From: Streptomyces chumphonensis
GTDB lineage: Bacteria > Actinomycetota > Actinomycetes > Streptomycetales > Streptomycetaceae
Direction of reading: 5' to 3'
Length of the DNA stretch: 64,000 nt
NCBI RefSeq assembly: GCF_014779715.1
Contig: NZ_JACXYU010000010.1
Location: 147,997 to 211,996, forward strand
The notes below the pieces were generated by a model that saw only the letters and a list, made by a program, of their open reading frames with translations, had not been told where the DNA came from and ran no database searches. Positions 8,319-18,155 of this stretch are shown here, in pieces. The number at the start of each line of letters is the position of its first letter. The first letter of the stretch is position 1. The translations under genes were made by a program, and so were the position numbers.

Positions 8319-8598
8319 CAATGCTCCTGAGGGACTGCCATCCCTGTGGCGGTCGCCACTGCCCGTGGGGGGTGATGGCCAGGGGAGGCCCACCGGGTGA
8401 CGGCGGGCCCCGGCCCAGAATCGGGGCGACCGGGCCCGCTGTAAATCGGCGTGCGCTTCCGGTCTCGGACAATGTCCGGTTCCGTCGGCGCGAATGCGGA
8501 GCTATCGGGCGTGCCGCGTGGATCTTGACGGCCGGTCGGCGGACGCTTTACAGTCCCGACGCGTCCGGCGACCTCACTGTCGGCGCCGGGAGGTACAC
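8319..8598. promoter_or_regulatory. Divergent promoter region with palindromes
   Basis: This 280 bp region separates the carboxypeptidase gene from the TrmB/LuxR regulator. It holds CGGACA-A-TGTCCG (8466-8478), a perfect 6-1-6 palindrome, and a larger GC repeat GCGGGCCC/GGGCCCGC at 8403-8439. The first is a good candidate operator for the adjacent regulator. Promoter hexamers could not be assigned with confidence. Confidence 0.45.
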
Positions 8599-9564
8599 GT
8601 GTTCCTGCTGGAGCCGGTCGGTCTCGGCCGGACGGAGAACGACGCCTACCTCACTCTGCTGGACCTGAAGAGGGCGACGGCGGAGGAACTCGGCGACGCC
8701 GTCGGCGCGTCCCCCGCCGTGCTGCGCCCCGCGCTCAGGCGGCTGCTCGACGACGGGCTGGTGCAGCAGATCGGCTTCACCCCCGCGGTCTTCGTGGCCG
8801 TCGCGCCGGAGGAGGCGCTGGCGGCGCTGATCCACCGCCGGCGCAGCGACCTGGCCCACATGCAGGTGCACGTCGAGAAGTTGGCGGACCGGCTGCGCGC
8901 GGGTGGCGGGCGGACCGCGCAGGGGATGCCCGTGGTGGAGCTGCTGGAGGGGGAGGACGCCGTCCTCGCCGCCGTGGTGCGGATGCAGCTCCAGGCCCGC
9001 GAGGAGATCATCGCCGTCGACGCGCCGCCGTACGCGGGCGGCCAGAGCAGCCCCAACGACCTGGAGCTCTCCCGGCTCGCCGCCGGGGTGTCCTACCGCT
9101 GCGTCTACTCGCGGGAGGCGCTGGCCTCGGCGGAGCAGTTCGCCGCCATGCGGCGGTGCGTCCGCGCGGGGGAGCGGGCCAGGGTGCTGCCCGGGGTCAC
9201 GCTGAAGATGGCGGTCGCCGACCGGACGACGGCGCTGCTGCCCGTCTCCTACGCCCATCCGGACGCGGGGGCGCGGCTGCTGGTGCGCGAGTCCTCGCTC
9301 GTCGACGTCCTCGTGTGCTGTTTCGAGCAGCTGTGGGAGCGGGCGGCGCCCGTGGACGGGCCGGCGGCGGAGTGCGGGCCCTCGGCCCGGGACCGGGAAC
9401 TGCTGGCCCTGCTCGCGTCCGGGTTGAAGGACCGCACGATCGCCCGTGCCCTCGGTGTGACGGAGCGGACGGTCGGCCGCCGGCTCACGGAGCTGATGAC
9501 CCGGCTGGGGGCCGAGACGCGGTTCCAGGCCGGGGTGTTCGCGGCCCGGCAGGGCTGGCTCTGA
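8599..9564 (+). CDS. Transcriptional regulator, TrmB-like N-terminus and LuxR-type HTH
   Basis: A 321-residue protein; GTG 8599 follows GGGAGGT at the right distance. Residues 1-100 read as a winged helix of the TrmB type (LGRTENDAYLTLLDLKRATAEELGDAVGASPAVLRPALRRLLDDGLV). A central phospholipase D-like sensor region follows (MQLQAREEIIAVDAPPYA). The C-terminus is a LuxR/GerE helix-turn-helix (ARDRELLALLASGLKDRTIARALGVTERTVGRRL). This combination is common in streptomycetes and usually single-copy beside a target gene. The carboxypeptidase is transcribed divergently and is the obvious candidate target. No phospho-acceptor domain is present, so the signal is probably a small molecule. Confidence 0.85.
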   Translation: MFLLEPVGLGRTENDAYLTLLDLKRATAEELGDAVGASPAVLRPALRRLLDDGLVQQIGFTPAVFVAVAPEEALAALIHRRRSDLAHMQVHVEKLADRLRAGGGRTAQGMPVVELLEGEDAVLAAVVRMQLQAREEIIAVDAPPYAGGQSSPNDLELSRLAAGVSYRCVYSREALASAEQFAAMRRCVRAGERARVLPGVTLKMAVADRTTALLPVSYAHPDAGARLLVRESSLVDVLVCCFEQLWERAAPVDGPAAECGPSARDRELLALLASGLKDRTIARALGVTERTVGRRLTELMTRLGAETRFQAGVFAARQGWL

Positions 9565-9569
9565 CGCGC

Positions 9570-9610
9570 CCCGGGCGCCCGCTCCGGCCGCTCGGGGCGG
9601 CGCGCCCGGG
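9570..9610. terminator. Hairpin between convergent regulator and Asp23 genes
   Basis: Arms CCCGGGCGC (9570-9578) and GCGCCCGGG (9602-9610), with a further inner pairing CCGC/GCGG, form a GC-rich stem just after the regulator stop and just before the stop of the opposing gene. Confidence 0.6.
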
Positions 9611-9611
9611 T

Positions 9612-9932
9612 TCACACGAGGGCGGTCACCGTCACCGTCACGCTCACCGACGCGTCGGGCAGCCGCTCGGCGACGGCCCGTTCGACGGCCGTGCGGGCGG
9701 CGCGGGTGACGTCGAGCGCGCGGTGCCCTCGGTGGACGGCCAGCCGCAGGTCGACGTGGACCTGTTCGCCGTCGGCCGTCGCGGTCCGCCGCAGCCGGGT
9801 GCCCCGGGCGGCGGCTCCGCGCAGGAAGCCGGTCAGGTCGGGGCGGAGGAACGCGACGCCGGGGGTGGCCTCGGCGGCGCGCGCCACGGCGTCGCCGAGC
9901 CGCGCCGTGGTGTCCTGCGGGACGTCAGTCAT
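9612..9932 (-). CDS. Asp23/Gls24-like envelope stress protein (short)
   Basis: A 106-residue protein, last gene of a three-gene operon. The pattern PGVAFLRPDLTGFLRGAAARGTRL followed by VHVDLRLAVHRGHRALDVTRAARTAVERAVAERLPDASVSVTVTV is the beta-beta-alpha-beta arrangement of Asp23/Gls24 (DUF322) proteins: a basic strand, an amphipathic helix and a final strand. Asp23 proteins sit beneath the membrane in Gram-positive bacteria and are linked to envelope stress. Its ATG lies inside the end of the upstream gene (8-base overlap, ATGACTGA), giving coupled translation. It lacks the longer N-terminus of the divergent paralogue at 11485. Confidence 0.7.
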   Translation of the reverse strand: MTDVPQDTTARLGDAVARAAEATPGVAFLRPDLTGFLRGAAARGTRLRRTATADGEQVHVDLRLAVHRGHRALDVTRAARTAVERAVAERLPDASVSVTVTVTALV

Positions 9933-10695
9933 CGCTGTCCTCCGGTGGTTGCCCGACGACGTCGGCCGGGCGCGCCGGAGAACGTCCGGGGGAGGCGGTG
10001 TCGGTGAGGCCGGAGGTGTCGCCGAGGTCGCCGAGGTCGGCGAGGTCTGCGAGGTCGACGACGGTGACGTCCACCGCGTGCACGTCCATGCCCAGTTCCC
10101 CGCGCGCCGCCGTGGTGACGCGCTGCCGTACGGCGTCGGCCACCTCGGGGACGGGTCGTTCCAGGCCCGGCGGCGCCGTCACGTCCAGCAGCACGCGGAC
10201 GGGCCCGCGTGGGAGCCGGGCGCCGGGGAACCGGAAGCGCCGCTGCGTGTCTCCGAGCGGAACGATGCGGCAGCTGCCGGCCCGGACCCCGGGAACGGCC
10301 TCCGCCGCCGAGCGGAACGTGCGGGCTGCGGCCGTCTCCACGATCCAGGCGTCCTCCTCCGGCTCGCCCAGCGGCACGGCGGCGCCGGGCCGCAGCTCGG
10401 TGCGCACGATGTCCATCACCCGGGCGGTGACGCCGGACGCGAGGGCGTCCCCCTCCCGGGCGGAGGCGTGCGCGGCGCGGGCCAGCTCGTCACGGACGAG
10501 GTCGTCGAGCGTGCGCAGGTCGGCGAGGGCCGCGGCACAGTGGGGGCACTGCCGGGCGTGCGGCTCGGCGGCGGCCGCCGCCGGATCGGACTCCCAGGCG
10601 TCCCAGAGGTCCTCCAACGCCCGCCCGCAGGGCAGCGCCTCGCCCTCCGGCCCGGCGGGCGGTCCGGGCCGGGGGCCGTAGGGGCTCATCTCCAT
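9925..10695 (-). CDS. Zinc-binding anti-sigma-like protein fused to an Asp23 domain
   Basis: A 256-residue protein (254 if the second ATG at 10689 is used; that one overlaps the sigma stop as ATGA). Residues 25-70 carry the ZAS signature H46-x3-C50-x2-C53 (HARQCPHC) in a short helical domain, as in anti-sigma factors. Residues about 85-225 have two parts: a helical middle and an Asp23-like segment (GPVRVLLDVTAPPGLERPVPEVADAVRQRV then MDVHAVDVTVVDL). A tail of repeated DLADLADLGDLGDT follows. No membrane segment is visible, unlike most ZAS anti-sigmas. It sits between its sigma factor and a second Asp23 gene with overlaps on both sides. Anti-sigma action is inferred from motif and position. 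Confidence 0.7.
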   Translation of the reverse strand: MEMSPYGPRPGPPAGPEGEALPCGRALEDLWDAWESDPAAAAAEPHARQCPHCAAALADLRTLDDLVRDELARAAHASAREGDALASGVTARVMDIVRTELRPGAAVPLGEPEEDAWIVETAAARTFRSAAEAVPGVRAGSCRIVPLGDTQRRFRFPGARLPRGPVRVLLDVTAPPGLERPVPEVADAVRQRVTTAARGELGMDVHAVDVTVVDLADLADLGDLGDTSGLTDTASPGRSPARPADVVGQPPEDSDD

Positions 10696-11291
10696 GCGCT
10701 CATCGCCTCCGTGAGGTAGCGCCGTGCCCGGAAGACCCTTCCGCGCACGGCCTGTCGGCTGATACCGAGCATCTCCGCGATCTCCCCGTACCCGAAGCCG
10801 TGCAGCTCGCGGAGGACCCAGCAGGCCCGCTGCTCGGGGGAGAGCCCCGCGAGGGCGGCCGACAGGTCCCGCACCGCGGCTGTGGACTCCGCCGCCCGGA
10901 CGGGCGACGCCTGGTGCTCGGGGGCCCGGGGTTCGGTGGTCGCGTCCAGCTCCGCCGTCGGGCGCCGGGAGCGCAGCAGGTTGAGACACCGGTTGGTGAC
11001 GATGCGGTACATCCAGGTCAGGAACGCGGCGTCACCCCGGAACTGGGGCAGCCGCCGCCAGGCGCTGACGAAGGCGTCCTGGACGGCGTCCTCCGCGTCC
11101 GCCGGGCTGCCGAGCATGCGCGTGGCGAGGTTCAGCAGCACCGGGCCGTGCCGGCGCACCAGCACCTCGAACGCCTCCTCGTCGCCTTCGCGCGCCCGGG
11201 CGGTGAGCAGCGCGTCGTCGGGCCCGGGGCGCTGCTCCCGCCACCGGCCGGGGGCGGTGTCGCCGCCCGGCCTCTGATCGTCCTCCGGCAC
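10686..11291 (-). CDS. ECF-type RNA polymerase sigma factor
   Basis: A 201-residue protein; GTG 11291 is preceded by GAGAGGAG at good spacing. Sigma region 2 is clear (DEEAFEVLVRRHGPVLLNLA, SPADAEDAVQDAFVSAWRRL, FLTWMYRIVTNRCLNLLRSRR), as is region 4 (LAGLSPEQRACWVLRELHGFGYGEIAEMLGISRQAVRGRVFRARRYL). Regions 1 and 3 are absent, as expected of extracytoplasmic-function factors. It heads the operon with the zinc-finger/Asp23 fusion and Asp23 gene and faces a divergent Asp23 gene, so its likely role is control of this envelope-associated module. Autoregulation from the 11292-11484 region is probable but no promoter could be fixed. Confidence 0.9.
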   Translation of the reverse strand: MPEDDQRPGGDTAPGRWREQRPGPDDALLTARAREGDEEAFEVLVRRHGPVLLNLATRMLGSPADAEDAVQDAFVSAWRRLPQFRGDAAFLTWMYRIVTNRCLNLLRSRRPTAELDATTEPRAPEHQASPVRAAESTAAVRDLSAALAGLSPEQRACWVLRELHGFGYGEIAEMLGISRQAVRGRVFRARRYLTEAMSAWR

Positions 11292-11484
11292 CCGCCGGTC
11301 TCCTCTCCGGTCCGTGGCACCCGCCGGCCCGCCGCGTCGGCGACCCGCGTCCACCCTGCGGGAGGGTACCGGCGGCAAGTCTTCCGAAGTTCTCACGATT
11401 TCGGCGTGACGACCGCCCGTGCGTCGGGTCCGAAGGGGTAGAAGCACCTTCCCTGGCAACGAACGACGCGGAGGAGACACCCGT

Positions 11485-12012
11485 ATGGCTGCCAAGACCA
11501 CGACCGTCAGCGCACCCCAGTCCTCGACCGAGCAGCTGGGCTCGGGCGGCGCCGGGGCGTCCGTCCCCACCGACGGCGCGGCCCGGGCCTCGGCCGTCCC
11601 GGTCACGCCGGGCGACGCGGCGGGTGGGCGCGGTAGGACGTCGATCGCCGACGGTGTGGTGGAGAAGATCGCCGGTATGGCCGCCCGCGAGGTTCCGGGC
11701 GTGTTCGCCCTCGGCGGCGGGTTCGCCCGGACGCTGGGCGCGGTGCGCGACCGGGTGCCCGGCGGCCGTCCGAACGTGGCGCGGGGCGTGAAGGTCGAGG
11801 TCGGCGAGCGGCAGACGGCACTGGACCTGGACATCGTCGTCGAGTACGGCGTCCCGATCCCGGACGTGGCCCGCGACGTCCGGGAGAACGTCGTCGCGGC
11901 GGTCGAGCGGATGACGGGGCTGGAGGTCGTCGAGGTCAACATCGCGGTCGGCGACGTCCACCTGCCCGACGAGGAGCCGGAGGAGCGTGTGGAGACGTCG
12001 CGCGTGTCGTGA
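11485..12012 (+). CDS. Asp23/Gls24 family protein
   Basis: A 175-residue protein; ATG 11485 follows GAGGAGAC. The first 45 residues are Ala/Ser/Gly-rich and probably disordered. The Asp23 domain begins at RTSIADGVVEKIAGMAAREVPGVFALGGG, continues with GVKVEVGERQTALDLDIVVEYGVPIPDVARDVRENVVAAVERMTGLEVVEVNIAVGDVHL, and ends in an acidic tail. This is the full canonical form, longer than the paralogue at 9612. It is divergent from the ECF sigma operon, 193 bases apart, and may be its main target. Asp23 proteins polymerise or bind membrane anchors; no anchor gene is present here. Confidence 0.88.
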   Translation: MAAKTTTVSAPQSSTEQLGSGGAGASVPTDGAARASAVPVTPGDAAGGRGRTSIADGVVEKIAGMAAREVPGVFALGGGFARTLGAVRDRVPGGRPNVARGVKVEVGERQTALDLDIVVEYGVPIPDVARDVRENVVAAVERMTGLEVVEVNIAVGDVHLPDEEPEERVETSRVS

Positions 12013-12050
12013 TCCCGCCGCCCGCGCACCGTGCGGGACGACGGCGACGT

Positions 12051-12080
12051 CTGCGGCCCGGCCCGGGTGCCGGGCCGCAG
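12051..12080 (+). terminator. Hairpin after Asp23 gene
   Basis: CTGCGGCCCGGC (12051-12062) and GCCGGGCCGCAG (12069-12080) pair perfectly over 12 bp with a six-base loop, 38 bases after the stop codon. Confidence 0.7.
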
Positions 12081-12462
12081 GGCTGTCCGGGGCCGTCGGG
12101 TCACGGCCGGGTGAGCGACGGGCCGCGCGGTGACGGGTCGTGTGCGTTCCGCATGCGTCGGTCGATGGTGGTGAAGGGGGCGGACCGACGCGTTCGACAG
12201 CACGTCAGGAGCGGTCGCACGGCTGGGGCCTGGTGTCGTCGTATACCGAACGGTGCATTCCGGGCGGGTCCTGATGGGGCGTCATGTCAGGGTTACGCGC
12301 GTTGCGTGCCGTATGGGATGACCTCCGTGTGACAGATGCATGAAGTGCCTGCAGACCTCTTGTGAGATTCCTATGGGTCCGCAAACCTTTCGGCTGACGG
12401 CGCGAATGTCATGTCCGCGTCCGTTCCCCCACCAGCGCACCACCAACGAGAAGGATCTCTCA
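12081..12462 (+). promoter_or_regulatory. Long leader/promoter region of the subtilisin gene
   Basis: About 380 bases without a gene. The part from 12230 on is clearly less GC-rich than its surroundings and probably holds the promoter and a long 5' leader of the protease gene. GAGAAGGATCTC just before the ATG contains the ribosome site (AAGGA). No palindrome matching the one upstream of the carboxypeptidase was found. Confidence 0.35.
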
Positions 12463-14034
<1,572 letters not shown>

Positions 14035-14051
14035 CCCTGGGTGACACCTGA

Positions 14052-14087
14052 CCTCAGCCCCCGCCGCCCCGGCCGCGGGGGCTGAGG
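14052..14087 (+). terminator. Hairpin after subtilisin gene
   Basis: CCTCAGCCCCCGC (14052-14064) and GCGGGGGCTGAGG (14075-14087) form a perfect 13 bp stem with a 10-base loop, 17 bases past the stop. Confidence 0.75.
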
Positions 14088-14125
14088 CGCGTCCGGGCCC
14101 GCGTCCCCCCGCTGAGCAGGGCGTC

Positions 14126-14140
14126 ATCACATCGAGTGAT
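14126..14140. promoter_or_regulatory. Small inverted repeat upstream of GntR gene
   Basis: ATCAC-ATCGA-GTGAT, 75 bases before the regulator start. Short palindromes of this kind are typical GntR operators, so it may be an autoregulatory site. Evidence is the repeat and its place only. Confidence 0.3.
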
Positions 14141-14214
14141 TGCCTCGGAGGATATTGCGCCCGACCACCGAGCGTTGCCAAGCTGTGGCGCACGGTCAAA
14201 CTGTGGGAGGACGC

Positions 14215-14967
14215 GTGGCTTTCGGTGAGCAGCCCGCATACCTGCGGGTGGCCGGGGACCTCCGGCAGAAGATCTTCGACGGCGTCCTGCCCCCGCACTC
14301 GCGGCTGCCCTCCCAGGCCAAGATCCGGGCGCACTACGGCGTCTCGGACACCGTCGCGCTGGAGGCCCGGAAGATCCTCATGGCGGAGGGCCTCGTCGAG
14401 GGCCGCTCCGGCTCCGGGACGTACGTGCGGGAGCTGCCCGAGCCCGCCCGCCTCCTGCGGGCCGGTCGGCGCACCCTCGGTCGCGCCGGGCCGTTCCGTC
14501 AGGAGCAGGCCGACGAGCAGGTGAAGGGCGCCTGGGAGTCGTGCAGCGAGCAGCAGGAGGCGGGCCCCGCCGTGGCGTCCCGGCTGCGGATCGAGCCGGG
14601 GGCACGGGTGATGTGCACGCGGTACGTCTTCCGCACCGACGGCGATCCGGTGATGCTCTCGACGTCCTGGGAGCCGCTGGCCCTCACCGGGCGCACGCCG
14701 GTGATGCTGCCGGAGGAGGGCCCCCTGGCCGGCCAGGGGGTCGTCGAGCGGATGGCCGCGATCGACGTCGTCGTGGACAACGTGCTGGAGGAGGTCGGCG
14801 CCCGGCCGGGGCGCGCCGACGAGATGACGGCCCTCGGCGGGGTCGCCGGGCACGGCGTCCTCGTCATCGCCAGGACGTTCTACGCGGGCGGCCTCCCCGT
14901 CGAGACGGCGGACGTGGTCGTCCCCGCCGACCGCTTCCGGGTGACGTACCACCTGCCGATCCGCTGA
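14215..14967 (+). CDS. GntR-family regulator with UTRA sensor domain
   Basis: A 250-residue protein; GTG 14215 follows GGGAGGA. Residues 1-75 are the GntR winged helix (YLRVAGDLRQKIFDGVLPPHSRLPSQAKIRAHYGVSDTVALEARKILMAEGLVEGRSGSGTYV). The rest is a UTRA ligand-binding domain (RLRIEPGARVMCTRYVFRTDGDPVMLSTSWEPL, VVVDNVLEEVGARPGRADE, VIARTFYAGGLPVETADVVVPADRF). UTRA regulators of the HutC group sense small metabolites such as sugars or amino-acid derivatives. No metabolic operon is adjacent: the subtilisin precedes and a small SPOR-like gene follows. Target unknown. Confidence 0.9.
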   Translation: MAFGEQPAYLRVAGDLRQKIFDGVLPPHSRLPSQAKIRAHYGVSDTVALEARKILMAEGLVEGRSGSGTYVRELPEPARLLRAGRRTLGRAGPFRQEQADEQVKGAWESCSEQQEAGPAVASRLRIEPGARVMCTRYVFRTDGDPVMLSTSWEPLALTGRTPVMLPEEGPLAGQGVVERMAAIDVVVDNVLEEVGARPGRADEMTALGGVAGHGVLVIARTFYAGGLPVETADVVVPADRFRVTYHLPIR

Positions 14968-15112
14968 CCCGCCGGGGGCGCTCCGTCCGGTGGTGCGCGC
15001 CCGGGTGGCCGGAAACCTGTCTGCTCGTGGTGGGACGAATGCGCTCCGTGAACGTCAGGCGTACGCTCAGGCATATGCGGACAGCAGCTTCGTGCAGGGG
15101 TGGGGAGAGGCG

Positions 15113-15370
15113 ATGAGCGAGACCAGCACGTTGCCCTGGCTGGTGATACGCCAGGACGAGGACGGCGGCCGGTACCGCGTGGGCCGGTGCGCGACACGGG
15201 TCGAGGCCCAACGCCTCGCCGAACGGCTGCGCGCACCGCGCTCCGGCGTGCGCCCCGACGACACCGGGCCCGGCGGCCCGTCCGAAACCGGGGCGGCCGG
15301 GGCGCCCGAGGCAGGGCCTACCCGCTACCTGGTCGAGCGTTTGGAGCAGCCGAGCGGTGGCGCCGCCTGA
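15113..15370 (+). CDS. Small SPOR-like conserved actinobacterial protein
   Basis: An 85-residue protein. TLPWLVIRQDEDGGRYRVGRCATRVEAQRLAERL matches a small conserved streptomycete family usually labelled SPOR-domain protein: a strand, a sharp turn, and a helix starting with EAQ. The normal short proteins end soon after with YWVERI; here a 35-residue Gly/Pro-rich insertion precedes the final TRYLVERLEQ. ATG 15113 is preceded by GGGGAGAGG. It is cytosolic by sequence. Whether it binds peptidoglycan, as real SPOR domains do, is doubtful without an export signal. Confidence 0.7.
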   Translation: MSETSTLPWLVIRQDEDGGRYRVGRCATRVEAQRLAERLRAPRSGVRPDDTGPGGPSETGAAGAPEAGPTRYLVERLEQPSGGAA

Positions 15371-15468
15371 CGCCGGGCACAATCGGGGATGCGGGCAGGA
15401 CGTCCGCCTTCGCCGGGGTGCCGCCCCAGACGCCCTGGTGAGGCCCGCCGAGCGGGGACGGGGGCGGA

Positions 15469-18000
15469 GTGAGCGAGGCACCCGGCGCCGGCGCACGCCC
15501 GGCCGACGCACGCCCGGCCGACGCGGGCTCCCCCGGTTCCGGGCCTCCCGGCGCACGCGGGTCGGTGGACTCCCTCCTGGACGCCCTGCGCTTCGGCGTC
15601 GTCATCCTCGACGTGCGGGGCCGCGTCGTGCTGTGGAGCACGACGACCGAGGACCTGCTCGGCTGGCGGGCCGACGAGGCGACGGGCCGCTCCTTCGCGG
15701 ACTTCCTCGTCGAGGAACAGCCGGCCGCCCGGTCGGCCTCCCGCCTCTTCGCCGAACTGCGCCGCGGGCGCCTGTGGCGCGGCGTGGTCCGTGCCCGGCA
15801 CCGGGCGGGCCACACGGTCGAGGTCGAGGGGTACGCCTCGCTCCTGGAGGACGCCGCCGGCGAGCCCTTCATTCTGGCCAATGTCGTGGAGACCGGCCGA
15901 CTGCGTGCCGTCGAGCACGACCTCGCGGCCTTGGACGCCCTGTTCGACTCCTCCCCGCTCGGCATCGCCCTCTTCGACGACCGGCAGCGCTTCGTGCGGG
16001 CCAACGAGGCGATGGAGCGGCTGAACGGCACGCCGAGGGACCGCATGCTGGGCCGTACCGTCGAGGAGGTCTTCCCGGCGCCCTACGCACGCGAGATCGC
16101 GCGGGTGCAGGCCGCCGTGCTCGCCACCGGGCGCACGCTCGTGGACATGGTGATGGAGGCGCCGGACGGCAGCGGCCACCGCTCGGTCTCCTACGCCCGG
16201 CTGACGGACCGTTCCGGACAGGTGCTCGGCACGAGCTGCACGATCCTGGACATCACCGAGCGCCGCGAGGCCCTGGAGCACGTCGAGCGGGCCCGGCAGC
16301 GGCTGAAGCTGCTGGACGACGTGGGGCTGGCCCTCGGCGACCTGCTGGACGTCCGCCGGATGTCCGACGCCCTCGCCAGGGCGCTCGTGCCGCGCCTGTG
16401 CGACTACGCCGGGGTCATGCTGCACGGTGCCATCGCCACCGGTGACGAGCTGCCGGGCCGGCTGCCGATCGTCGGCGTGCCGCTCCTCCAGCTCGGCGTG
16501 GCGGGCAAGCGCGCCGGCCCGGAGGTGGAGCGCATGCTGCGTGTCGGGCAGGACATCGCGTTCGCGCCACGCTCCTTCTTCGCGACGACGCTGGCCACCG
16601 GACGTCCGCACCTGGCGCGGTCGCAGGAGGACCTGGTGACGGCCACGTACCCGGGCGATCCCAAGGTGCGGGCGGCGGTCGAGCTCGGCATCCACTCGCT
16701 GATGGCCCTCCCGCTGAGCGCGCGCGGCATCGTGCTCGGCCTGCTGGTCATCAGCCGCGCCGACGAGCGCGAGGGTTTCGACGAGGACGACGTGGCCCTC
16801 GGTATGGAGATCGGGGCGCGGGCCGGGGTGTCGCTGGACAACGCCCGCCTCTACGCGCGGGAGCGCGAGGGCGCCCTGATGCTCCAGCGCAGCCTGCTGC
16901 CCCAGCGGGTGCCGTCCCCGCCCGGGCTGGAGATCGGCTACCGCTACGTCCCGGGCAGCAGCGCGGCGGAGGTGGGCGGCGACTGGTTCGACGTCATCCC
17001 GCTGGCGGGCGGCCGGGTCGCCCTCGTCGTCGGCGACGTGATGGGGCACGGGCTGCGGGCCGCCGCGACGATGGGGCGGCTGCGCACGGCGGTGCGGACC
17101 CTCGCCGCCGACGACCTCGCCCCCGACGACCTCCTGCGCCGCGTCAACGACCTCGCCGACGACCTCGCGCAGAGCCCCGAGGAACCCCTCATGGCCACCT
17201 GCGTGTACGCCGTCTACGACCCCTCGACGCGGCACTGCGCCATCGCCAAGGCCGGGCACGTCCCGCCGCTGCTGCTCACCGTCGACCCGGCGACCGGCCG
17301 TCGGCACACCGAGCCGTTGGAGCTCCCCTCGGGCGCGCCGCTGGGTGTGGGGGAGGTGGCCTTCGAGCGACGGGAGTTCACCGCGCCGGAGGGGGCGGCG
17401 CTCGTCCTGTACACCGACGGGCTCATCGAGTCGCGGCACGAGGACATCTCGGAGGGGCTGTCCCGGCTGCGGAGGCGGCTCACCTCCGGGACGGGCGAGG
17501 TGGGCATCGAGGACCTCTGCGACGAGGTCCTCACGCTGCTCCCGCAGGGCGGCTCCGGCGGGCCGGGCGGCCCCGGCGGGCCGGACGACGTGGCCCTGCT
17601 CGTCGCCCGCCTCGGCGGGCTGCCCGGGGACAGCGCCGCGAGCTGGACGTTCCCCGCCGAGGAGACGGCCGTCCGGCGCGCGCGGGCCGCCGTGCGCGAC
17701 ACCCTGCACGCCTGGGACCTCGACCCGCTGGGCGACGAGGCGGTGCTCCTGGTCAGCGAACTCGTCACCAACTCCCTGCGCTACGCGCACGGGCCCATCG
17801 GCGTGCGCATGGTGCGCGGCGCGTCCCTGCTCGTGGAGGTGTCGGATCCGCTGCCCGATCCGCCCCGTGCCCGCACCCCGGCCCACGACGACGAGGGGGG
17901 CCGGGGCATCCAGCTCGTCGCGCAGTCCGCGCGCCGTTGGGGCACCCGGCACGGGCCCATCGGCAAGACGGTGTGGTTCGAGCTGCCCCTGCCTGGTTAG
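15469..18000 (+). CDS. PAS-PAS-GAF-PP2C phosphatase with C-terminal HATPase domain
   Basis: An 843-residue cytosolic signalling protein. Order: Ala/Gly/Pro-rich start with a duplicated RPADA; PAS about 35-130 (ALRFGVVILDVRGRVVLWSTT); second PAS about 150-265 (FDSSPLGIALFDDRQRFVRAN, ending CTILDITERREALE); GAF about 285-460; PP2C/SpoIIE phosphatase about 480-690 with metal motifs EVGGDWFDVI, VVGDVMGHG, KAGHVPP, LYTDGLIES and PDDVALL; then an RsbW-like HATPase about 710-840 (LLVSELVTNSLRYAH, EGGRGIQLVAQS). One chain thus holds both the anti-anti-sigma phosphatase and an anti-sigma kinase-like module. GTG 15469 is the best start. It shares architecture with the next gene and both may address the same partner proteins. 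Confidence 0.9.
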   Translation: MSEAPGAGARPADARPADAGSPGSGPPGARGSVDSLLDALRFGVVILDVRGRVVLWSTTTEDLLGWRADEATGRSFADFLVEEQPAARSASRLFAELRRGRLWRGVVRARHRAGHTVEVEGYASLLEDAAGEPFILANVVETGRLRAVEHDLAALDALFDSSPLGIALFDDRQRFVRANEAMERLNGTPRDRMLGRTVEEVFPAPYAREIARVQAAVLATGRTLVDMVMEAPDGSGHRSVSYARLTDRSGQVLGTSCTILDITERREALEHVERARQRLKLLDDVGLALGDLLDVRRMSDALARALVPRLCDYAGVMLHGAIATGDELPGRLPIVGVPLLQLGVAGKRAGPEVERMLRVGQDIAFAPRSFFATTLATGRPHLARSQEDLVTATYPGDPKVRAAVELGIHSLMALPLSARGIVLGLLVISRADEREGFDEDDVALGMEIGARAGVSLDNARLYAREREGALMLQRSLLPQRVPSPPGLEIGYRYVPGSSAAEVGGDWFDVIPLAGGRVALVVGDVMGHGLRAAATMGRLRTAVRTLAADDLAPDDLLRRVNDLADDLAQSPEEPLMATCVYAVYDPSTRHCAIAKAGHVPPLLLTVDPATGRRHTEPLELPSGAPLGVGEVAFERREFTAPEGAALVLYTDGLIESRHEDISEGLSRLRRRLTSGTGEVGIEDLCDEVLTLLPQGGSGGPGGPGGPDDVALLVARLGGLPGDSAASWTFPAEETAVRRARAAVRDTLHAWDLDPLGDEAVLLVSELVTNSLRYAHGPIGVRMVRGASLLVEVSDPLPDPPRARTPAHDDEGGRGIQLVAQSARRWGTRHGPIGKTVWFELPLPG

Positions 18001-18155
18001 GAGTCAAGGAGCAGGCGGAGAGGTGCCGCCCACCGGCGACGGCGCCCGTGCGGGGGCCCCGCGTACGGGTGGTACCCGACAATCCGTCCCGCTACGGCCG
18101 ACGGGGTGCCACACTTCTGTCGGTGCCGCTCGCCCGCGGCGGCACAGCACGACGA

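Noticed and set aside
6468..8330. Long plus-strand frame opposite the carboxypeptidase
   Set aside because: Val/Gly/Ala-rich shadow of a gene with clear catalytic motifs; also starts inside a terminator.
15486..15520. Tandem DNA repeat at the start of the PAS-PAS gene
   Set aside because: A simple duplication coding RPADA twice in a disordered arm; no further significance seen.
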